DNA of 64,000 nt from Pseudonocardia sp. HH130630-07 (GTDB taxonomy: Bacteria; Actinomycetota; Actinomycetes; Mycobacteriales; Pseudonocardiaceae): NCBI RefSeq assembly GCF_001698125.1, contig NZ_CP013854.1:5022001-5086000 (forward strand). Direction: 5' to 3'. Made by a program: the position numbers and the translations under genes. How positions within the stretch are numbered: position 1 is the stretch's first letter; every line of letters begins with the position of its first letter. Shown piece by piece: positions 9,826-18,717 of this stretch. Under the pieces are notes generated by a model. The model worked only from the letters and a program-made list of their open reading frames with translations, was not told the origin of the DNA and searched no databases.

Positions 9826-9962
9826 CGTGTCTGACCTGCGAGCGCGCGAACAACCATGATCCTCTGACGATCGTCTTAAATGATCATGCTGGCGTCCACT
9901 GTGGTCTTATCGTGGAGCAATCGTGGCGCACGTTGCGCCACGGTGGGAAATGGGGTCAGGCC
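9826..9962. other. Non-coding junction, nothing recognised
   Basis: Between the tRNA terminator and the first IS remnant the sequence is lower in GC than its neighbours and has no ORF with a ribosome-binding site. No direct repeat of the tRNA 3' end (attachment site) was found elsewhere in the window. Confidence 0.5.
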
Positions 9963-10709
9963 TGAACCGTCCCGGCTTCTCTGCCGCTCCGTTGTGAGCA
10001 GGCTGAGAGGATGGGTGTCGTGCCCAAGAAGATCGACCCAGCGGTTCGGAGCCAGGCTGTGCGTCTGGTGACCGAGCATCGTTCGGCGTACTCGACCGAG
10101 CGTGCCGTGCATGTCCAGGTCGCTGAGTCACTCGGGGTGTCGCGTGAGTCCGTGCGTCGCTGGGTGTCCCAGCACGACGTCGACACCGGCGTCGTAGCGG
10201 GCGTGACCAGCGATGACCGCGAGGAGCTGCGGCGGTTGCGGGCGGAGAACAAGCGCCTGCGCGAGGTCAACGAGGTCCTCAAGTCGGCGACGATTTTCTT
10301 CGTGGGGGAGCTCGACCCCCGAAACCGCTGATCGTCGCGTTCGTCGATCAGATGCGGGCTGCTGGTCATGCCGTCGAGTCGATCCTTGCTGCCCTCAACA
10401 CCCTGGGGCTCACGATCGCGGCACGAACCTTGCGGGCCTGGTGCGCTCGGACCGGCACCAGGAACGGCGCCGCCGGCCGGGTCGCGGCCCGGACCGTCAC
10501 CGACGCCCTGGTCGAAGACGCCGTCCGTGCGGCGGCGTTCACCACCAACCGCGCCGGCGAACCGGTGCTGGCCCCAGAGGGACTTTATGGGCGTCGCAAG
10601 ATGCTGGCCCTGATCCGTCGAACGGTGCTGCCCGAGGCTGGGTTCGGAGCGGTCGACCGGGCGATGCGCTCGGTGGGGCTGGCCGGAGTGGTCCGCGGGA
10701 AACTGCGCG
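9963..10709 (+). mobile_element. IS3-family remnant, 3' part deleted
   Basis: The left end TGAACCGTCCCGG resembles an IS3-type terminal repeat. OrfA is complete and OrfB begins in the -1 frame, but the sequence changes abruptly near 10700-10710 into a TPR gene fragment, so the catalytic core and right end are missing. No right inverted repeat was found. Confidence 0.7.
10011..10331 (+). CDS. IS3-family transposase OrfA
   Basis: 106-residue helix-turn-helix protein (VQVAESLGVSRESVRRWV) followed by a leucine-zipper-like coiled coil (EELRRLRAENKRLREVNEVL), the classical OrfA layout. Normally it regulates OrfB and supplies the DNA-binding half of OrfAB; here OrfB is truncated, so it is a relic that could still be translated. 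Confidence 0.8.
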   Translation: MGVVPKKIDPAVRSQAVRLVTEHRSAYSTERAVHVQVAESLGVSRESVRRWVSQHDVDTGVVAGVTSDDREELRRLRAENKRLREVNEVLKSATIFFVGELDPRNR

Positions 10710-10720
10710 GCGCTCGATGA
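10322..10720 (+). pseudogene. IS3-family OrfB, N-terminal fragment
   Basis: Frame -1 relative to OrfA. It encodes the start of an OrfB (FVDQMRAAGHAVESI, TLRAWCARTG and LYGRRKMLALIRR) but stops at LRGAR before any DDE residue. Family OrfBs are about 280-300 residues, so more than half is lost. Confidence 0.75.
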
Positions 10721-11030
10721 CGGGCTCGGCGGCTATGAGGCGCGGCGCGCGACCATCCAGCTCGCCAGCTCGTTGCGCAACCTCGGCCGGCCGCAGGACA
10801 GCCTCGCTCTGCTCGATCCCGAGTCCACGACCGTCGGCGACGGGCTCGACGACGCCGTCGTCGTGTTCCGGGCGCTCGCACTCGCCGACCTGGGCCGCCA
10901 CCCCGAGGCCACCGCGTCCTTGGTGCACGCGCTCGCCGATCACCTTCCCCGCTACACCGCGTCCGCACACCGTTACGCCGACGCGCTGCTCGCCGCCGAC
11001 GGCCGGGGCGGGAGCCCTGGAACGCACTGA
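10710..11030 (+). pseudogene. Tetratricopeptide-repeat protein, C-terminal fragment
   Basis: The open frame from the IS remnant junction to TGA 11028 encodes about 106 residues: YEARRATIQLASSLRNLG, then DSLALLDPES, VFRALALADLGRHPEAT and ALADHLPRYTASAHRYADAL. This matches the C-terminal TPR helices of small actinobacterial tetratricopeptide proteins. The N-terminal part and a native start are missing, most likely replaced when the IS3 remnant and this gene were joined by deletion. Confidence 0.65.
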
Positions 11031-11154
11031 GCGGAGCAGTGTGTCGGCGGCGTGGACGGCCACGGAGACTCGAGGTGTGGATCCCGTAGCCGGGGGAGGC
11101 AGGTCGGCCCCTGCCCGGGATCCGCGTGGTCCGGGAGGGGCCGACGCGGTGACG

Positions 11155-12024
11155 CTACTCGGTCAGCCCGGCTGCTCTGGGCCTGGTCTGCGGCGCTGTG
11201 GCCGGGCGGGTCAGTGGGCGGGTGATGGCGCCGTAGCCGCCGAGGGGGTCGGCGTGGTGTTGTCCGGGGGCCCACTGGGCGACGTCGATCAGACCGGGGG
11301 GTTCGAGGTCCCAGCCGGTGAGTAGTGCGTGGATCTCGGCGCGGTTGCGCATGGTGCCTGGGGTGCGGGTGGAGGCGTAGTGGCTGTTGGCGGCGGCGAT
11401 CTCGGCGGCGAGCTGGGGGTGGTCGGGGTAGTCGGTGCTGGACTGGGCGAGGACCAGGACGCTGCCCGGGGCCAGGGCGTCGCGGTAGGCGCGCAGGATC
11501 TGGGCGGGCTGATCGGTGTCGGAGACGAAGTGCAGTACCCCGATGAGCAGGACCGCGACCGGCTGGGTGAGGTCGAGCAGGTCGGCCACGCCGGGGCTGG
11601 TCAGGACTGCTCGGGGGTGGCGCAGGTCGGCCTGGGTGACGGTGACCTGGTCGGTGTCGCCGAGCAGGTGACGGCTGTAGGTGACCGCGACCGGTTCGAT
11701 GTCGACGTAGGCGACGCGCGCGGCCGGGTTGTGGGTCCAGGCGGTCTCGTGGACGTTGCCGACGGTGGGCAGCCCGGAGCCGAGGTCGAGGAGCTGGGTG
11801 ATGGCGAGGTCGCGGACGCAGTGGCGCACGGCGTGGCGCAGGAACACCCGGTTGGCCTGAGCCAAGGATACGGCGCCGGGGTAGGCGTCGCGCACGGTGC
11901 GGGCGAGCTGGCGGTCGGATTCGAAGTTGTGCGAGCCGCCGAGCAGGAAGTCATAGGCCCGGGCGGCGTTCGGCTGATTCAGGTCGATCGCTTCGGGATC
12001 ACTGATGTCGTTACGTTCGCGCAT
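11155..12024 (-). CDS. SAM-dependent methyltransferase (DUF574 / Methyltransf_19 type)
   Basis: 289-residue protein of a family common in Streptomyces and Pseudonocardia. The N-terminus DLNQPNAARAYDFLLGGSHNF is the family hallmark, with the SAM-binding Rossmann loop LLDLGSGLPT near residue 100 and the acidic strand AYVDIEP. LLIGVLHFVSD follows. The substrate is not known for this family. The 150-bp upstream region holds no recognisable operator. It stands alone between IS remnants and appears intact. Confidence 0.85.
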   Translation of the reverse strand: MRERNDISDPEAIDLNQPNAARAYDFLLGGSHNFESDRQLARTVRDAYPGAVSLAQANRVFLRHAVRHCVRDLAITQLLDLGSGLPTVGNVHETAWTHNPAARVAYVDIEPVAVTYSRHLLGDTDQVTVTQADLRHPRAVLTSPGVADLLDLTQPVAVLLIGVLHFVSDTDQPAQILRAYRDALAPGSVLVLAQSSTDYPDHPQLAAEIAAANSHYASTRTPGTMRNRAEIHALLTGWDLEPPGLIDVAQWAPGQHHADPLGGYGAITRPLTRPATAPQTRPRAAGLTE

Positions 12025-12174
12025 AGCGGGAGTATGCCTGCCCGAGTAGCTGATTCCGACCGCGTCTGCTCACCGCCTTCACCGACCTGGGTCGGTCGTC
12101 CTCTGCCTGGCGGGGGCGTGGAGCCGATCAGCCGTGCGGGGCTGACCTCAATAGATCACCTCCGGCTGGTGTTA

Positions 12175-13100
12175 GAGAGTGTTTGAGAAGATCATGTTGA
12201 GGGTGTGACTACGTACTTCTGCTGGCGTCGGGCGGGTTCGCCACGGGCGATGCGGCGGGTGATGGTGTTGATCGCCGCCCAGCGGATCATGGCCTCGGAC
12301 ACTGCGGGGTGGCGTTCGTAGTCGCGGGCCAGGCGGCGGTGTGCGGTGACCCAGGCCAGGGTCCGCTCGACGACCCACCGCCGCGGGAGGACGGCGAATC
12401 CGCGCTGTTCAGGCGGTTTGCGCACGATCTCGACGCTGGTGTGCAGGATCGTGGTCGCCCAAGAGTCCAGCAGGCGCCCGGCGAACCCGGCGTCGGCGTA
12501 GACGAACCGCACCCTCGTGCGCAGGTAGAGGTCGAGCAGGATCGACTTGGCGCCATCGCGGTCCTGCACCGAGGCCGAGCACACCATCGTGGTCAGCAGC
12601 AGGCCGAGGGTGTCGGTCACGATGAACCGCTTCCGACCGTTGACCTTCTTCCCGGCGTCATAGCCGCGGGTGTCCCGCCCGACCGTGTCAGCGCCCCTCA
12701 CCGACTGCGAGTCGATGATCCCCGCGCTGGGTTCGGGGTCGCGGCCCTCATCAGCGCGTAGCTGACGGCGCACGATCGGGAGGATCTGCTCGGTGACCCT
12801 CTGCTGCTCCCACCGGTTGAAGTACCAGTACACCGTCTGCCACGGCGGGAAATCCACTGGTAGAGCCCGCCACGCGCACCCGGCGCGCACGACGTAGAGG
12901 ATCGCATCCACCACATCACGGCGCGCGTGCTTCTCCGGCCGGCCTCCCGCCCCCGCCGCTGGCAGCAGCGGCTCGATCAACGCCCACTGCTCATCGCTGG
13001 TGTCCGAGGGGTACCGCCGCCTACGCCGAGCCACTCCTCCACGATGGACCACACCCGGACGCATCCAGCGCAGACACGCCGACCCTTCTCAAACACGCTC
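12175..13100 (-). mobile_element. Intact IS5-family element with TTA target duplication
   Basis: 926 bp. Terminal inverted repeats GAGAGTGTTTGAGAAG (12175-12190) and its near-perfect complement at 13085-13100 (15 of 16). Direct repeats TTA flank it at 12172-12174 and 13101-13103. One transposase ORF fills it. Confidence 0.9.
12192..13064 (-). CDS. IS5-family transposase
   Basis: 290-residue DDE transposase in a single frame. The N-terminal DUF4096-like part is YPSDTSDEQWALIEPLLP and WRALPVDFPPWQTVYWYFNRW. Catalytic residues: Asp in GIIDSQSV, Asp in VYADAGFAGR and Glu in RWVVERTLAWV. The annotated start may be some residues too early; the conserved region begins at RRRYPSD. Confidence 0.88.
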   Translation of the reverse strand: MRPGVVHRGGVARRRRRYPSDTSDEQWALIEPLLPAAGAGGRPEKHARRDVVDAILYVVRAGCAWRALPVDFPPWQTVYWYFNRWEQQRVTEQILPIVRRQLRADEGRDPEPSAGIIDSQSVRGADTVGRDTRGYDAGKKVNGRKRFIVTDTLGLLLTTMVCSASVQDRDGAKSILLDLYLRTRVRFVYADAGFAGRLLDSWATTILHTSVEIVRKPPEQRGFAVLPRRWVVERTLAWVTAHRRLARDYERHPAVSEAMIRWAAINTITRRIARGEPARRQQKYVVTPST

Positions 13101-13142
13101 TTAGACCGCTGGCGCGGAGAAGGATGAGTCGGCCCTGGCGGG

Positions 13143-14548
13143 GGGTCTGTAACAGGAACGGTGGTTCCGGCGTTGTTGGTCAGTAGTGCTCGGCGGACGG
13201 CCAGCGGTCACCGAACGTGATCGCGAAGGCGTTGATCACCGGCTTCCATCGGATCGTCCACCGTGCGCGGCCTCGCCCGGTCGGGTCGAGGCTGCGGGTC
13301 ACAAGGTACAGGCATTTCAACGCGGCCGCCTCGCTGGGGAAATGCCCTCGCGCCCGTACCGCTCGGCGGTAGCGGGCGTTGAGTGATTCGATCGCGTTCG
13401 TCGAACACAACACGGCACGGATCTCGGCATCGTAGTCGAGGAACGGAACGAACTCGGTCCAGGCGTTGCGCCACAACCGGATCATCGCCGGATAAGTGCG
13501 ACCCCATTTTTCGTCGAGGTCATCGAGAGCAGCGAGAGCGGCGTCGGCGGTGGGGGCCGTGTAGATCGCCCGAATCCCTCGCTTGATCGCATCGGTGTCA
13601 CGCCGCGACGTCAACCGGAACGAGATCCTGATCAAGTGCACGATGCATGTCTGCACGATGGTCTGTGGCCACACGTTCTCCACCACCTCGGGCAGGCCTT
13701 TCAACCCGTCGCAGACCAGGAAGAACACGTCCCGCATGCCGCGGTTACGCAGGTCGGTCAGCACCCCCAGCCAGAACTTCGCGCCCTCACCACCGGAGCC
13801 GGCCCACAGGCCCAGCACGTCCTTGCGGCCGTCGACGGTGACCCCGATCGCCGCGTAGACGGGCCGGTTGGCGACCTGCCCGTCGCGGACCTTCACCATG
13901 ATCGCGTCCACGAAGACCGCGACGTACACCGCATCGAGTGGCCGCGACACCCATTCCTGCATCTCGGCGATCACCGAGTCGGTGATCCGTGAGACGGTCT
14001 CCTTCGACACCGACGCCCCGTAGATCTCCGAGAAATGCGCCGAGATCTCCCCGGTCGTCAAACCCTTCGCGTACAGCGACAACACGATCTCATCGACATC
14101 CCCCAACCGCCGCTGTCGTTTCCGAACGATCTGGGGTTCGAACGTCGAGTCGCGGTCTCTCGGTACCTCGATCTCGACCTCCCCGACAGCATCGGAGATC
14201 ACCGTCTTCGACCGGTGACCGTTCCGGTTGTTCGTCGATTCCCGGTCCGGGTCGGCCCGGTTCTTTGCATGCCCGAGGTGCTCGGTCATCTCCTCCCCGA
14301 GCGCAGTCTCCAGAACGTTCTTGGTGAACAGCTTCAACAGCCCATCCGGGCCGGTCAGCTCCAGGCCGCGTGCTCGCGCGTCGGCCACCATCGCCGCCGC
14401 GGCGGCCTGCTCGGGCGAGAGCTGACGCCCTGAACCCGTCTCATCCTTGGCTGAACCCACAAGGTCCGATGTCATCACTCACAGTGCCCATCCCACCGGA
14501 CCCGAGCCCGGCGTGTCGGACCGGAACCACCGTTCCTTGCACAGGCCC
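13143..14548 (-). mobile_element. IS256-family element, intact copy A
   Basis: About 1406 bp. Ends GGGTCTGTAACAGGAACGG and (complement strand) GGGCCTGTGCAAGGAACGG, both continuing into TGGTTCCGG. The two 8-bp flanks differ, so this copy has taken part in a rearrangement. It is the uninterrupted reference for copy B at 17483-21998. Confidence 0.9.
13180..14478 (-). CDS. IS256-family transposase (mutator type), complete
   Basis: 432 residues, full length for the family. DDE residues: Asp in FVDAIMVKV, Asp in LVCDGLKGLP and Glu in STNAIESLNARYR. The codons for NAIES contain the exact site that is occupied by an IS110 element in copy B. It differs from copy B by few residues, such as HLIRISFR here against HLIRNSFR there. 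Confidence 0.93.
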   Translation of the reverse strand: MMTSDLVGSAKDETGSGRQLSPEQAAAAAMVADARARGLELTGPDGLLKLFTKNVLETALGEEMTEHLGHAKNRADPDRESTNNRNGHRSKTVISDAVGEVEIEVPRDRDSTFEPQIVRKRQRRLGDVDEIVLSLYAKGLTTGEISAHFSEIYGASVSKETVSRITDSVIAEMQEWVSRPLDAVYVAVFVDAIMVKVRDGQVANRPVYAAIGVTVDGRKDVLGLWAGSGGEGAKFWLGVLTDLRNRGMRDVFFLVCDGLKGLPEVVENVWPQTIVQTCIVHLIRISFRLTSRRDTDAIKRGIRAIYTAPTADAALAALDDLDEKWGRTYPAMIRLWRNAWTEFVPFLDYDAEIRAVLCSTNAIESLNARYRRAVRARGHFPSEAAALKCLYLVTRSLDPTGRGRARWTIRWKPVINAFAITFGDRWPSAEHY

Positions 14549-14560
14549 GGGGGAACCGCA
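14549..14560. repeat. 12-bp terminal remnant of the IS3 copy at 21999
   Basis: GGGGGAACCGCA abuts IS256 copy A and is identical to the terminal 12 bp of the IS3 elements at 21999-23265 and 40887-42157. It contains the complement of GTTCCCCC, the 8 bp that lie on the far side of IS256 copy B. It is best read as the other half of an 8-bp target duplication separated by inversion. Confidence 0.75.
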
Positions 14561-14599
14561 GATCGGCATTTACGTTAAAGCAGGTCACGGGCGGTTCAA

Positions 14600-15594
14600 C
14601 AGTGAGCCTTTCCCAGTAGGTGCTGGTTGATCATGTGGTTCGGTCGTGCTCGACGTGGAGGAGAACGAGCGCGGCGGCGGTGATCGCGCCGATCCGCCAG
14701 GGGCAGAAGCTGACCCGACGCAGCGCCTTGAAGGTGGTCTTGAGCAGGGAGTTCCCGCGTTCGGCCACAGCCCTGACGGCGGAGTGCAGCGTGTTGACGG
14801 TGCGCTTGTCCACCGACAGCCCACCGCCGGTGGGGGTCTTGAACGGGCAGGTCAGGCGGGTGTTCTCACCGTCGTAGCCGAGGTCGGCGAGCACGACGTG
14901 GGTGTCGTCGGTCCAGTCCTCGATCGCGTCGAGCAGGCCGGGGTGGCCGCGGGCGCAGGTGGTGTCGTGCTCGCGGCCCGGGCGCACCGGGGATGTCCAC
15001 AACGGCCACCCGTCAGGCGCGGTGAGGACCTGAACGTTCCCGCCGTGGACGTGGTGCTTGCCCGACCACCACAGATCCACTCCCGGGGTCGGTCCGGGAG
15101 TGCGGGAGCGGTCAGTGTGGATCACGGTGCCGTCGAGGTGAACGTGGGTGTGCCCGGCGGTGCGGGCCGCGAGCAGCGCGCCGGGCAGTCCAGGCGCGGC
15201 GGCGGCCAGAACGTCGATGCCTTCGTGCAGGTAGCGGTAGGTACTCGACAGGCTCAGCTGGTTGTCGGCGGCGAGCTGGGCGACCCGGGTCGCGTCGAGG
15301 AACCAGCGCAGCACCAGCACCGCGTGGCGGTCACAGTCCAGCGCCCGACGCCCGCTGCGAGTCCCGCGCCGGAGGCGTTCCTCGGCCAACAGCCGCGACA
15401 ACATGGACGCGGTGGGCTCCCCGATCGGGAGCACGGCGGTGTAGGTGACAGGATCGGGCACGCGGGACCTCGGTGGTGAGTCGATCTTTGAGCGGACCGA
15501 CCTCTTCTACCGGGGTCCCGCACCCTCGTTGAGCACCTCCACGCCCCCGGCGTGTCGCCGCCAGCCGCTCCCCACTACTGGGAAAGGCTCAGTG
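14600..15594 (-). mobile_element. IS element with DDE_4-type transposase
   Basis: About 995 bp bounded by 20-bp inverted repeats CAGTGAGCCTTTCCCAGTAG (14600-14619) and its complement at 15575-15594 with one mismatch. A convincing target duplication could not be assigned. Confidence 0.82.
14631..15461 (-). CDS. IS5-like DDE_4 transposase
   Basis: 276 residues. N-terminal HTH_Tnp_4-like segment (VAQLAADNQLSLSSTYRYLHEG), then the nuclease core with Asp in HLDGTVIHTDR, Asp in VLADLGYDGEN and Glu in AVAERGNSLLK. It looks intact and lies entirely between the terminal repeats. Confidence 0.85.
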   Translation of the reverse strand: MPDPVTYTAVLPIGEPTASMLSRLLAEERLRRGTRSGRRALDCDRHAVLVLRWFLDATRVAQLAADNQLSLSSTYRYLHEGIDVLAAAAPGLPGALLAARTAGHTHVHLDGTVIHTDRSRTPGPTPGVDLWWSGKHHVHGGNVQVLTAPDGWPLWTSPVRPGREHDTTCARGHPGLLDAIEDWTDDTHVVLADLGYDGENTRLTCPFKTPTGGGLSVDKRTVNTLHSAVRAVAERGNSLLKTTFKALRRVSFCPWRIGAITAAALVLLHVEHDRTT

Positions 15595-15806
15595 TCCAGC
15601 ACGAGTCGGCGTTGGTAACGTTCGGTGATTGCCGAACTAGGGGTTCTCCCCGATCGAAGTATGATGCACGCCAGCGGTGTCGACCGGTCGTTGATCCAGG
15701 TGTGGAGACGAACGCTAGCGACGTGACCGGTCCTATCTCCCTCGTATCTAGGAAGTCCGAGCTAAGATCCGGCCGACATCGCCTACGTGAGAACTGCGCG
15801 GGGGAT

Positions 15807-15938
15807 GTGACCGAGGCGGAAGTCTTAGCCGTTAACCCGGTCAGCTATGGAGGCTGGGTGGTGCTACTGATCCTCGGTTGCGCTCTGGTAGTAGCGATGT
15901 TGTTGATCACCGCCCTATGGACCGGAGCCCCGGCTTAG
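15807..15938 (+). CDS. Small single-pass membrane protein (hypothetical)
   Basis: 43 codons from GTG 15807 with GGGGGA just upstream. The peptide has one strongly hydrophobic segment, WVVLLILGCALVVAMLLI, with a short Ala/Pro tail. No family recognised. The surrounding 200 bp is lower in GC than the core genes. Its reality is uncertain; it could be a chance ORF in a remnant. Confidence 0.35.
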   Translation: MTEAEVLAVNPVSYGGWVVLLILGCALVVAMLLITALWTGAPA

Positions 15939-15994
15939 GGCTTACCCCAGGTCTTCCGGGTCGCCAAACGACGGTTCGGCTCAGCGACTGCTTG

Positions 15995-16936
15995 TCATAG
16001 CTGAGACTCGGGGTCGAGCAACTGGGTGGCGTGTTCGCGAAGTCGGCGTAGCCGCCCTGCGACGGTGTCTTTATTAAGGGGCGGTTCGACGAGCCGACCG
16101 AGCTCGGACAGCGATAGGGACGGATAGTCCACTCGAAGCCTCCCGATCGTCTGCAGGTGCTCTGGCGTCCGGTCGCCGAGGACCTGCAATGCCCAGCGGA
16201 TCTGCGCCGCGCTGGCATGACCGGCAACCGTAGCCCGCTCAGCGTTGACAGCCTGGAGCGAAATTGTAATCGCTGCGGGATGCGCGGTTCTGTGCCGCCA
16301 TTGGCGCAGCGCCTCAGACGCCGAGCGCGCCCCCAACACGCTGAGCAGCGTATCCACCGACGCGGCATCGCTGACGACCACCATGTGGCTGGTCGCCAAT
16401 TCGCGTGCCATAGCGCGTACCCCGAGTGAACGCGCAGCCCCCACTAGGGCCATCGCCACAGGCATCGTCGGGCAATCCACCTGTAGCCGGGCTACTCCAT
16501 GCGCTAGCACGACTCGACCAGCGGCTAACAACGCCGCCCGCCACACCCCGCCAGCCACGAGCGGCCCCCCAGCCACCACTGCCGGCACCAGCCCTTGCAC
16601 CCGTCGTCCCCGCCGATCAAGCGCGCCCACCATCCGAGCCAAGTCGCCGCCCCGGGCCCGCACTCGAAGGACGTAACGTAACGCACGATCGTCGGCCGGC
16701 ACCACGCTCATATCGAGCGGGCGATCGTAGATGCCGTCGACCAGACGACGTAACAGCCACGTCGCTTCCAGTACCGGACACTCCACACGGATTACCGTGT
16801 CACCATCCACGAAGCGGACATCGCCGTTTACGCGAACCATTGTCGCTACAATCGCTCGCGCAATCGACGGACGGTCGTCCTGCACGTCAGACAGCATCTG
16901 ATGTAACTCGCTAGTCACCTGCACGGGATCGACCAC
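15995..16936 (-). CDS. Divergent WhiA-like DNA-binding protein
   Basis: 313 residues, close to canonical WhiA (about 325). The N-terminal two-thirds has the layout of a degenerate LAGLIDADG homing-endonuclease fold (EATWLLRRLVDGIYDRP, RYVLRVR), and the C-terminus carries the WhiA helix-turn-helix signature: RLRVDYPSLSLSELGRLVEP followed by LNKDTVAGRLRRL. WhiA controls sporulation and division genes in actinobacteria. Canonical whiA sits after uvrC/rapZ/yvcK, which are absent here, and the gene lies among IS elements with lower GC and rarer codons, so it is a second, horizontally acquired paralogue. Start is a GTG at 16936; assignment rests on family recognition, not a search. Confidence 0.72.
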   Translation of the reverse strand: MVDPVQVTSELHQMLSDVQDDRPSIARAIVATMVRVNGDVRFVDGDTVIRVECPVLEATWLLRRLVDGIYDRPLDMSVVPADDRALRYVLRVRARGGDLARMVGALDRRGRRVQGLVPAVVAGGPLVAGGVWRAALLAAGRVVLAHGVARLQVDCPTMPVAMALVGAARSLGVRAMARELATSHMVVVSDAASVDTLLSVLGARSASEALRQWRHRTAHPAAITISLQAVNAERATVAGHASAAQIRWALQVLGDRTPEHLQTIGRLRVDYPSLSLSELGRLVEPPLNKDTVAGRLRRLREHATQLLDPESQL

Positions 16937-17076
16937 GCCTACGCCTTCTCGTTAGCAGTAAAAAAACTAGATAACGCGCCCGGCAATCTCATAGCGATCG
17001 TCCAGCGAACAGTACCGTGAGACTTCCACGCGCACCCCGGAATCAAAGCACCGGCCATGGATACTGCATTGCTGCG

Positions 17077-17310
17077 CTATCGCTGATTACTCGACGAGGG
17101 CCGTTCGGCGGCCGGAATGTCACCGGTGTGAAGCTCGCAAAGAGGATTGACACACGGCAAATCCTCGGCTCCGGCCCGGTAAGCCGCGTTAGCCAGAACC
17201 GAGCACACGCACCCCCGCGCTCGAGCTGCAGGCCCTCCTGGAGCACCGCCGTCGAAGTCTACTGACCGTTGATGCTGTTTCGCCGAACCAGAACCCGTCG
17301 CCGCCGACAT
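17077..17310 (-). CDS. Small Cys-rich protein upstream of the WhiA-like gene
   Basis: 77 residues from ATG 17310, preceded by a strong Shine-Dalgarno GAGGAGG (about 7 bp spacing). Four cysteines in the order CVCSVLANAAY then LPCVNPLCELH suggest a small metal-binding knuckle. No family recognised. It is on the same strand and 140 bp upstream of the WhiA-like gene, so they may form one transcription unit. Confidence 0.5.
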   Translation of the reverse strand: MSAATGSGSAKQHQRSVDFDGGAPGGPAARARGCVCSVLANAAYRAGAEDLPCVNPLCELHTGDIPAAERPSSSNQR

Positions 17311-18648
17311 GGCGCCCCTCCTCGCCGTCCCGGCACCTGGGAAAACGCCCCAACGTTCTACACCCGCCAGCACGTACAGTGATCTCGGCACTCGTAGAGC
17401 CTTCCTACGCTCACACACTGTACACCATACCGCTGGTAACACCCACCGTAGCCCCCGCCACAGGCGGCGACGCCAAGCTGCCGGGCCTGTGCAAGGAACG
17501 GTGGTTCCGGTCCGACACGCCGGGCTCGGGTCCGGTGGGATGGGCACTGTGAGTGATGACATCGGACCTTGTGGGTTCAGCCAAGGATGAGACGGGTTCA
17601 GGGCGTCAGCTCTCGCCCGAGCAGGCCGCCGCGGCGGCGATGGTGGCCGACGCGCGAGCACGCGGCCTGGAGCTGACCGGCCCGGATGGGCTGTTGAAGC
17701 TGTTCACCAAGAACGTTCTGGAGACTGCGCTCGGGGAGGAGATGACCGAGCACCTCGGGCATGCAAAGAACCGGGCCGACCCGGACCGGGAATCGACGAA
17801 CAACCGGAACGGTCACCGGTCGAAGACGGTGATCTCCGATGCTGTCGGGGAGGTCGAGATCGAGGTACCGAGAGACCGCGACTCGACGTTCGAACCCCAG
17901 ATCGTTCGGAAACGGCAACGGCGGTTGGGGGATGTCGATGAGATCGTGTTGTCGCTGTACGCGAAGGGTTTGACGACCGGGGAGATCTCGGCGCATTTCT
18001 CGGAGATCTACGGGGCGTCGGTGTCGAAGGAGACCGTCTCACGGATCACCGACTCGGTGATCGCCGAGATGCAGGAATGGGTGTCGCGGCCACTCGATGC
18101 GGTGTACGTCGCGGTCTTCGTGGACGCGATCATGGTGAAGGTCCGCGACGGGCAGGTCGCCAACCGGCCCGTCTACGCGGCGATCGGGGTCACCGTCGAC
18201 GGCCGCAAGGACGTGCTGGGCCTGTGGGCCGGCTCCGGTGGTGAGGGCGCGAAGTTCTGGCTGGGGGTGCTGACCGACCTGCGTAACCGCGGCATGCGGG
18301 ACGTGTTCTTCCTGGTCTGCGACGGGTTGAAAGGCCTGCCCGAGGTGGTGGAGAACGTGTGGCCACAGACCATCGTGCAGACATGCATCGTGCACTTGAT
18401 CAGGAACTCGTTCCGGTTGACGTCGCGGCGTGACACCGATGCGATCAAGCGAGGGATTCGGGCGATCTACACGGCCCCCACCGCCGACGCCGCTCTCGCT
18501 GCTCTCGATGACCTCGACGAAAAATGGGGTCGCACTTATCCGGCGATGATCCGGTTGTGGCGCAACGCCTGGACCGAGTTCGTTCCGTTCCTCGACTACC
18601 ACACTGAGATCCGTGCCGTGTTGTGTTCGACGAACGCGATCTGGGTGT

Positions 18649-18654
18649 TTAGAT
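18649..18654 (+). promoter_or_regulatory. Left half (-10) of the IS110 circle-junction promoter
   Basis: TTAGAT lies 7 bp inside the IS110 left end. When the ends join in the excised circle it comes 17 bp after TTGACA at 21736-21741. In the integrated form the -10 has no matching -35. Confidence 0.6.
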
Positions 18655-18717
18655 CAAGGAGTCGGTCAGGGCGTTGCTTCCCCGGCCGATGCTCGAGGCG
18701 GCCAGCCCTGACTCTGA

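Noticed and set aside
10213-11325. 370-codon plus-strand frame across the IS3/TPR junction
   Set aside because: Arg-rich out-of-frame translation of OrfA, OrfB and the TPR fragment; no domain.
17077-17661. Long minus-strand frame continuing from the Cys-rich ORF into IS256
   Set aside because: The upstream part is the antisense of the IS256 transposase; ATG 17310 with GAGGAGG is the sensible start.
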